From Burkholderia arboris (GTDB taxonomy: Bacteria > Pseudomonadota > Gammaproteobacteria > Burkholderiales > Burkholderiaceae), in assembly GCF_902499125.1 (NCBI RefSeq), contig NZ_CABVPX010000014.1, positions 124,001 through 188,000 of the forward strand: a DNA stretch of 64,000 nt. Reading direction: 5' to 3'. Every line of letters starts with the position of its first letter. Position 1 is the first letter of the stretch. The notes below the pieces were generated by a model that was given only the letters and a program-made list of their open reading frames with translations, was not told where the DNA came from and made no database searches. The translations under genes were made by a program, and so were the position numbers. Shown one piece after another: positions 59,072-64,000 of this stretch.

Positions 59072-59725
59072 ATGACGTTTTATCCGCAGGTATTACGCAA
59101 CCGGCCGCGCATGGTCGCGGCGTTCGTCGCCGGCGTGCTGTGCGCGGTGCTGCTGCCGTTTCCGATGCGTCCGGCCGTGCGGGCGCTGATCGGCTGGGAT
59201 TGCGCGATCTGGCTGTATCTCGTGCTGATGTGGGTGCGCATGGTGACCGCACATCATCACAAGGTGCGCGAAGTCGCGATCCGCGAAGACGAAAACGCGA
59301 CGACCGTGCTGACCGTCGTGTGCTTCGCGACCGTCGCGAGCGTGGCCGCGATCGCGATCGAGCTCGCCACGGCCAAGAGCGTCGGCTTCAGCGCGGGGCT
59401 CAGCCACTACGCGATCACGGGCGCGACGCTGTTTGGCGCCTGGTTCCTGATCCCGACGATCTTCACGCTGCACTACGCGCGGCTCTATTACGGATCGCCA
59501 TCCAACGACCGCGCGCTCCGCTTCCCCGACCGCAACCCCGAACCCGACTACTGGGATTTCCTGTATTTCGCGTTCACGCTCGCGGTCGCGTCGCAGACGG
59601 CCGACGTGTCGCTCGCGAACCGCTCCGCGCGGCGCTCGGTGCTCGCGCAGTCGATCCTGTCGTTCTACTTCAACATGGCCGTGCTCGGGCTGTCGATCAA
59701 CGTGGCGGCAGGGTTGCTGAGCTGA
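59072..59725 (+). CDS. DUF1345 membrane protein
   Basis: A 217-residue inner-membrane protein with five to six helices. The DUF1345 family pattern is clear: [30 protein letters not shown] and the closing [24 protein letters not shown]. The last motif resembles the two-pore channel-like end of this family. The function is unknown. The open frame extends upstream, but ATG 59072 fits the family start. Confidence 0.82.
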   Translation: MTFYPQVLRNRPRMVAAFVAGVLCAVLLPFPMRPAVRALIGWDCAIWLYLVLMWVRMVTAHHHKVREVAIREDENATTVLTVVCFATVASVAAIAIELATAKSVGFSAGLSHYAITGATLFGAWFLIPTIFTLHYARLYYGSPSNDRALRFPDRNPEPDYWDFLYFAFTLAVASQTADVSLANRSARRSVLAQSILSFYFNMAVLGLSINVAAGLLS

Positions 59726-59731
59726 CGCCGG

Positions 59732-60400
59732 TTACTTGAGCAGGTCGTACGGGCCGCCGCGTTCCAGCGCCCGCTGGTACGCGGGCCGTGCGTGGATCGC
59801 GTCGAGGAAACGCGCGATCGCGGGATACCGGCTGCCGCCGCCGCGCGAGGTCGCGGCTTCGAGCGGAAAGCTCATCTGGATGTCGGCCGCGCTGAAGCCG
59901 TTGCCGACGAACCAGCCGGTGCGTTGCAGTGCGCTGTCGATATGGCCGAGATGCAGCGCGATCTGCGGATCGACGAAACCCGACTGCAGTGTTTCAGCGA
60001 TCTTGCGCGCGATCGGCCGCGCGAAGAACGGCATCGGCGCATGCGCGATCCGCAGCGCGACGAGCTTGAGCAGCAGCGGCGGCATCGCCGACCCTTCCGC
60101 GTAGTGCAGCCAGTACGTGTAATCGTGCCGCTCGGGTGAGCCGGGCGGCGGCGCGAGGCGCCCGTTGCCGTAGCGTTCGACCAGGTACTCGATGATCGCG
60201 CCCGATTCGGCGAACGTATGGCCGTCGTCGGTGACGACCGGCGACTTGCCGAGCGGATGGATCGCGCGCAACGCGGGCGGCGCGAGCATCGTTTTCGGAT
60301 CGCGTTCGTAGCGCACGATCTCGTACGGCACATCCAGTTCTTCGAGCAGCCAGAGCACGCGCTGCGAGCGCGAGTTGTTCAGGTGATGGACGGTGAGCAT
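59732..60400 (-). CDS. Glutathione S-transferase
   Basis: A 222-residue GST. The N-terminal thioredoxin-fold part has MLTVHHLNNSRSQRVLWLLEEL with the Ser/Arg of the glutathione site, KSPVVTDDG with the cis-proline, and FAESGAIIEYL. The C-terminal helical domain follows with SAADIQMSFPLEAA. It is related to yeast-like and Proteobacterial GSTs of the GTT1 group. The start at 60400 matches relatives; ATG at 60430 or 60433 would add ten or eleven residues. It ends six bases after the convergent DUF1345 gene. Confidence 0.85.
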   Translation of the reverse strand: MLTVHHLNNSRSQRVLWLLEELDVPYEIVRYERDPKTMLAPPALRAIHPLGKSPVVTDDGHTFAESGAIIEYLVERYGNGRLAPPPGSPERHDYTYWLHYAEGSAMPPLLLKLVALRIAHAPMPFFARPIARKIAETLQSGFVDPQIALHLGHIDSALQRTGWFVGNGFSAADIQMSFPLEAATSRGGGSRYPAIARFLDAIHARPAYQRALERGGPYDLLK

Positions 60401-60485
60401 GTCGAGGCCGGAAAGGGGCGGAAACGACATCATACCCAGCGCGTGTGGCGCGTACGCGAATCCAGTCCTGCGCCGCGTCGAACCG

Positions 60486-61193
60486 CTACGCGCCCCGCAC
60501 CGCGACCCACGCGCCCCAGAACAGGCTGGCGAAAAAGCGCAACGGCGCGTCGAAGCCCGCATCGCGCAGCAGCGCGAACACGGCCTCCTCGGAGGCGGGC
60601 GGATCGGCGCCCTGCAGGATCTTCGCGAGTTGCGCACGCACGGCGTCGGGCGTGGCGCCCTTCATGCGCCAGCGTTGCTGCCACGCATCGAGCAGGCGAG
60701 GGTGGTCCGCGTAGCGGCGATGGTTGCCGGCGAGCACGAGCGGCGCGCCGGGCTTCAGGCGCCGCGCGATCGCGTGCAGCAGCGCGGCCTTCGCTTCGTC
60801 GCCCGGCACGTGATGCAGCACGCCGATCAGCGTCGCGCCGTCGAACGCGGGGGTGTCGGGCAATGCGTCGACGCCGTCCTCGATGAACACCGTGCGTGCC
60901 CCGTGGCCGGCGGCCTCGACGTTCGAGTGCGCAAGCGCGAGCATCGGCGCAGACGGGTCGACGGCCGTGAACTGCCAGCCCGGTTCGAGTGTGGCCGCGA
61001 CGCAGATTTCCTGGCCCGTGCCGCCCGCACCTGCGACAAGGATCCGTGCATCGGTCACGCCGATCGCCGACGCGAGCATGCATGCGCTGAGCTCGTGGCA
61101 CGCATCGTAGCCGGCGAGCGCGATGCGCGATTGCTCGGCATATTCTTGCGCGCGTGACGGATCGAATTTCGCGGCGCTGGCGGGAAGCGACAT
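60486..61193 (-). CDS. Class I SAM-dependent methyltransferase
   Basis: A 235-residue methyltransferase. Motif I reads ILVAGAGGTGQEICVA, followed by FTAVDPSAPMLALA (motif II acidic residue) and LIGVLHHVPGDEAKAALL. The C-terminal part has PLRFFASLFWGAWVAVRG. The wording resembles tellurite-resistance-like and SmtA-type enzymes with small substrates; the substrate is unknown. AAGGA precedes the ATG at 61193. Confidence 0.82.
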   Translation of the reverse strand: MSLPASAAKFDPSRAQEYAEQSRIALAGYDACHELSACMLASAIGVTDARILVAGAGGTGQEICVAATLEPGWQFTAVDPSAPMLALAHSNVEAAGHGARTVFIEDGVDALPDTPAFDGATLIGVLHHVPGDEAKAALLHAIARRLKPGAPLVLAGNHRRYADHPRLLDAWQQRWRMKGATPDAVRAQLAKILQGADPPASEEAVFALLRDAGFDAPLRFFASLFWGAWVAVRGA

Positions 61194-61500
61194 GGCGGGT
61201 TCCTTGGGTCGATGGCGGACGACGTGCCCGCGGGCATGACGCAGAGCGTACGGGCCTGCGGCCGGCGCAACAAGGCGAGCGGTCATTCCGGTATGCCGAC
61301 TACCCGACTCGCCGGCATGGGCCGGCGCACCCGATTCCCCGGGGTCGATTCGCATTTAAAAATGTCTGACCAGCCTGCATCGGGATGGCGAATCCGGCGC
61401 ATACTCGGTTCTCTCCCCCCGCCTGGCCGTCGCATGCCGGGCCCCGATGCGCCGCGCCACGGGCGCGGCCATGCCGCTCGGCACGCACGAGGAGCGCATG
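61194..61500. promoter_or_regulatory. Divergent promoter region
   Basis: The 307 bases between the methyltransferase and the TreZ-like gene include an AT-rich patch, GCATTTAAAAATGTC, near 61353, the best place for promoters. GAGGAG at 61489-61494 is the ribosome-binding site of the TreZ-like gene. No gene is seen. Confidence 0.35.
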
Positions 61501-63153
61501 ATGTCCGATTGTCCGCACGATCCGTACGCGCAGCACTACATCCATTGCTTACCGTTTGGCGCGCAGCCCTGCGGCGCGCTCTCCACGACACCGCGCACGC
61601 ATTTCCGCGTGTGGGCGCCGGGCAGTACACAGGTCCAACTCGAACTCGATTCCGGCTCCGACCCGACGCTCGTTCCGATGACGGCCGCCGGCCCGAACTG
61701 GTTCGAAGTCTTCGCCGACTGCGGCGCGGGCACGCGTTACCGCTATCGCCTCGACGACGCCGTGTCGATTCCCGATCCCGCGTCGCGCTCGCAACCCGAC
61801 GGGCTCAACGGTCCGAGCGAGGTCGTCGATCCGCGCGCATTCACGTGGCGCAACACGTTTTGGCGCGGGCGCGCGTGGGAAGACATGGCGCTTTACGCGG
61901 TCCGTCCGCACGCGGTGGGCGGCTTCGACGGCGTGCGCCGCCGCTTGCCGCAGCTCGCACGTCTCGGCGTGACCGCGCTGGAATTGCTCGCGTCGCCGCA
62001 CGACAGCCTGCCGTTCGCGCCGCTCGCGGCCGAAGGCGGCCCCGACGCGCTGAAGGCGCTGATCGACGACGCGCACGGCTACGGGTTCGCGGTGCTGCTG
62101 GAGCTCGACTACGCGCGCTTCGGCAGCGGCACCGATGCGCTGCGCCATTACGCGGTGCCGTTCTTCCATACGCGCGACGATCCGTTGCAGGCCGCGCCGC
62201 TGGCGCTCGATCATCCGGAAGTCTGCGATTTCTTCTGCGACAACGCGCTGTACTGGCTCGACGAATACCGGTGCGACGGGCTGCGCCTGCGCGAAGCCGA
62301 CCGGATCGGCGTGTCGTGGCTGCGCGAGATCGCGGATCGCGTGCGCGCGGCCGTGCCGGCCGACCGCCTGATCCACCTCGTGCTCGGCAGCGAGCGGCAT
62401 CCGGCGCATCTCGCCGATACCCATTTCGACGCGCAGTGGAACGGGTGCGGCGAACGTGCGCTGCACCGGCTGACGGGGCGCGATACGTCGGCCCACGAAG
62501 GCATTTCCACGCACCAGTCGATCCACACGCTCGCCCGCGCACTGACCGCGGCCGGCGCGGCATTTCAGCCGGCCGCGTCGGGAGAGGGCGTGGCGGCCGA
62601 CAGCGGGCTGGCGCTGACGTCGCTCGTGCTGTCCGATGGCGCGTGGCGCGACAGCGGCCCGGGCGATCAGGCGCAGGCGGCCGGCCTGGCCGCACTCGCG
62701 CTGTCGCTGCTCACGCCGCAGATCCCGCTGATCTTCGATGAAACCGCGCGCGACACCGATCGTGCGCATTTCGTGCAGTCGGCGCTCGCGGTGCGCGCGA
62801 AGCTGATCGCGCCGCGGCTGTCCGATTGCCGGCCGCAGGACGCGCATGCGCTGAAGGCGGACGGCGACGGCGATGCCGATGCGCTGCTCGCGTCCTGGCG
62901 GCTCGCCGACGACGAGACGCTGACGATTGCATTGAACCTGTCGCCCGATGCGCTGCGGTTCGACGCACCGGGAGGACGCGTCGTGTTCGAGACGCCGGCG
63001 CGCGCGCGCGATCGTGTCGATGAAGGGGAATTGCCGCCGTATTCGCTCGTTGCGTGGTTGACGGGTGACGTCAACCGCTATGCGCTGACGCACGATGCTC
63101 GGCGCATCGACGACGGTTCGTGGCGCGGCATGCGTCCGAACCTGAACGCATGA
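61501..63153 (+). CDS. TreZ-like GH13 protein lacking catalytic residues (probable pseudoenzyme)
   Basis: A 550-residue protein with the overall plan of maltooligosyltrehalose trehalohydrolase: N-terminal E-set domain (THFRVWAPGSTQVQLELD), PDPASRSQPDGLNGPSEVVDP, barrel, and C-terminal beta domain. The catalytic sites are changed. The nucleophile motif DGLRLDA is DGLRLREA, with Arg264 for Asp. The acid/base motif, normally VLEND, is VLGSE, with Gly296 for Glu. The YNHFG region reads YARFG. The enzyme should therefore not hydrolyse; a binding role is possible. It has no tre or glg neighbours. ATG 61501 lies six bases after GGAG; ATG 61498 is adjacent. Confidence 0.75.
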   Translation: MSDCPHDPYAQHYIHCLPFGAQPCGALSTTPRTHFRVWAPGSTQVQLELDSGSDPTLVPMTAAGPNWFEVFADCGAGTRYRYRLDDAVSIPDPASRSQPDGLNGPSEVVDPRAFTWRNTFWRGRAWEDMALYAVRPHAVGGFDGVRRRLPQLARLGVTALELLASPHDSLPFAPLAAEGGPDALKALIDDAHGYGFAVLLELDYARFGSGTDALRHYAVPFFHTRDDPLQAAPLALDHPEVCDFFCDNALYWLDEYRCDGLRLREADRIGVSWLREIADRVRAAVPADRLIHLVLGSERHPAHLADTHFDAQWNGCGERALHRLTGRDTSAHEGISTHQSIHTLARALTAAGAAFQPAASGEGVAADSGLALTSLVLSDGAWRDSGPGDQAQAAGLAALALSLLTPQIPLIFDETARDTDRAHFVQSALAVRAKLIAPRLSDCRPQDAHALKADGDGDADALLASWRLADDETLTIALNLSPDALRFDAPGGRVVFETPARARDRVDEGELPPYSLVAWLTGDVNRYALTHDARRIDDGSWRGMRPNLNA

Positions 63154-63179
63154 GCAGATGACGGCGTGACGGTTGGAAG

Positions 63180-63201
63180 GCCGGGCGCATGCGCGCCCGG
63201 C
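63180..63201. terminator. GC hairpin between convergent genes
   Basis: GCCGGGCG (63180-63187) pairs with CGCCCGGC (63194-63201). It lies between the TreZ-like and ThiE-like genes. No T tract is present, so termination strength is doubtful. Confidence 0.45.
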
Positions 63202-63223
63202 TGGGCCGCAGGCAATCCCGGAC

Positions 63224-63808
63224 TTACCAGAACCCGCGAATCCCCGCGATGCCGTGCGCGCCGTGGCGGCGCGCGTCGTCGAGATGCGTGCGCGTCATCC
63301 CGCCGAGCGCGAAGACGGGCATCGCGGCCTGCGCGGCCAGCGTATCGAACTGCGCCCAGCCGAGTGTCGGCGCACCGGGATGACTGAGCGTCGGCAGCAC
63401 GGGCGACAGCGTGACGAAATCCGCGCCGGCGCGTGCGGCCAGCAGCAGGTCGTCTTGCGAATGGCAGGCGGCCGACACCCAACGGCCGGCTGGCAGCGGC
63501 CGCTGCGCGGCGGCGCGCAACGCGGTGCCGTCGAGATGCCAGCCGGCGCCGTCGAGCCGCATCACGCCGGCGGCATCGATCGGGCCATTGAGCATCAGGT
63601 GGGCGCCGGCCGCGTCGCAGCGCGCGAGCGCTGCGGCGGCAAGCGACGCGAACGCGGCCGCATCGAGCGATTTCACGCGCAGTTGCACGAGCGTTTCACC
63701 GCGCGCGAGCACGGCCGACAACCGGTCGAGGAATGCCGCGCGATCGGCTGCCGACGCGGACGCCGGTTCGGGCGTGATCACGCAGCAGCGCGGCAGCATC
63801 GCGTTCAT
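63224..63808 (-). CDS. ThiE-like (thiamine phosphate synthase-fold) protein
   Basis: A protein of about 194 residues with the TIM-barrel of thiamine phosphate synthase. Landmarks are TLVQLRVKSLDAAAFASLA, AHLMLNGPID, GWHLDGTALR, ACHSQDDLLLAARAGADFVTLSPV and PVFALGGMTRTHLDDA. The ending GAHGIAGIRGFW is like the C-terminal half of Nudix-ThiE fusion proteins that clean up damaged nucleotides, but no Nudix domain is attached here. Several residues of the catalytic site differ from true ThiE (for example LRVKS for LREKD), so thiamine synthesis is doubtful. The start may be ATG 63808 or 63799, or TTG 63820; none has a clear ribosome-binding site. Confidence 0.65.
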   Translation of the reverse strand: MNAMLPRCCVITPEPASASAADRAAFLDRLSAVLARGETLVQLRVKSLDAAAFASLAAAALARCDAAGAHLMLNGPIDAAGVMRLDGAGWHLDGTALRAAAQRPLPAGRWVSAACHSQDDLLLAARAGADFVTLSPVLPTLSHPGAPTLGWAQFDTLAAQAAMPVFALGGMTRTHLDDARRHGAHGIAGIRGFW

Positions 63809-63830
63809 CGCGCGACGCAACGAGGGGCCG

Positions 63831-64000
63831 TCATTCGTCGGCCTCTTTCATGCCCTTCGGATAGACGCGCACGAGCACGATGCGCGGCCCGTTCATCTTC
63901 TTCACGACGACGTCGAAGCGGTCGAACGACACGCGTTGCCCTTCGGTCGGCAGGTCGCTGAGCGCCTGGATCACGAGGCCGCCGACCGATTCCGCGCGGC
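63831..64000 (-). CDS. CorC/HlyC-family membrane protein, C-terminal end (partial)
   Basis: Only the last 56 codons are in the window. They read ESVGGLVIQALSDLPTEGQR, then a beta-strand pair ending with GPRIVLVRVYPKGMKE and the stop. This is the CorC/HlyC transporter-associated domain found after CBS domains in magnesium/cobalt efflux and TlyC-like proteins. The ThiE-like gene follows closely and may be co-transcribed. The rest of the gene lies beyond the window edge. Confidence 0.75.
   Translation of the reverse strand, partial: RAESVGGLVIQALSDLPTEGQRVSFDRFDVVVKKMNGPRIVLVRVYPKGMKEADE

Overview
The window is high-GC DNA with dense, short-spaced genes and strong G/C bias at third codon positions. 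It reads as a Burkholderia cepacia complex genome, probably the second chromosome. The best evidence is an eleven-gene cepacian (bce-I type) exopolysaccharide cluster. The tail of a wsp surface-sensing operon, a SYLF lipoprotein of the BPSL1445 type and several typical Burkholderia regulators fit the same origin. I see no rRNA, tRNA, CRISPR array, prophage or complete insertion sequence.

1-4292: end of the wsp chemosensory operon (wspC partial, wspD, wspE, wspF). No wspR diguanylate cyclase follows. 4341-5798: a promoter, a fluoride-riboswitch-like leader and a CLC-F type fluoride/proton antiporter. 5875-15622: housekeeping and stress genes: shikimate kinase-like protein, riboflavin synthase, ABC exporter, DyP peroxidase, OsmC protein, LysR and AraC regulators, NRAMP transporter, PAP2 phosphatase. 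16080-23164: SDR and MDR oxidoreductases, an exported small protein, AI-2E family permease, SYLF lipoprotein, DUF883 protein, ExeM-type nuclease.

23372-25990: two DGPF/YciI proteins, a VOC protein and an ECF42-type sigma factor, with a matching promoter motif inside the cluster. 26265-28759: rubrerythrin, a two-domain Fe-S (CCG) protein and a DUF3501 protein. 29484-45420: a transposase-derived helix-turn-helix protein, then bceA on the minus strand, a long AT-rich divergent promoter region, and bceB to bceK on the plus strand. Together they supply GDP-mannose and UDP-glucuronate, prime and extend the repeat unit on lipid, polymerise it and export it under tyrosine kinase/phosphatase control.

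45562-54961: an MFS exporter with a divergent HxlR regulator and its probable operators, an LRR-like protein of unknown role, a second MFS exporter with an AraC regulator, an FKBP isomerase, a metal-dependent hydrolase family protein with a palindromic operator, a VpsR-like sigma-54 activator and a GtrA-like membrane protein. 54962-56000 is almost gene-free but ends in a plus-strand terminator. 56001-64000: amino-acid binding protein, a Xre/RES toxin-antitoxin pair with an autoregulatory-looking operator, a PrpA-type phosphatase, DUF1345 protein, GST, methyltransferase, a TreZ-like protein that has lost its catalytic residues, a ThiE-like protein and the end of a CorC/HlyC-type gene.

The strongest items for follow-up are the fluoride riboswitch with an extra internal stem, the TreZ-like pseudoenzyme, the transposase-derived protein beside the cepacian genes, the small open frame with a G7/C7 hairpin between bceG and bceH, and the RES/Xre locus. 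All calls come from reading the sequence; no database search was run.
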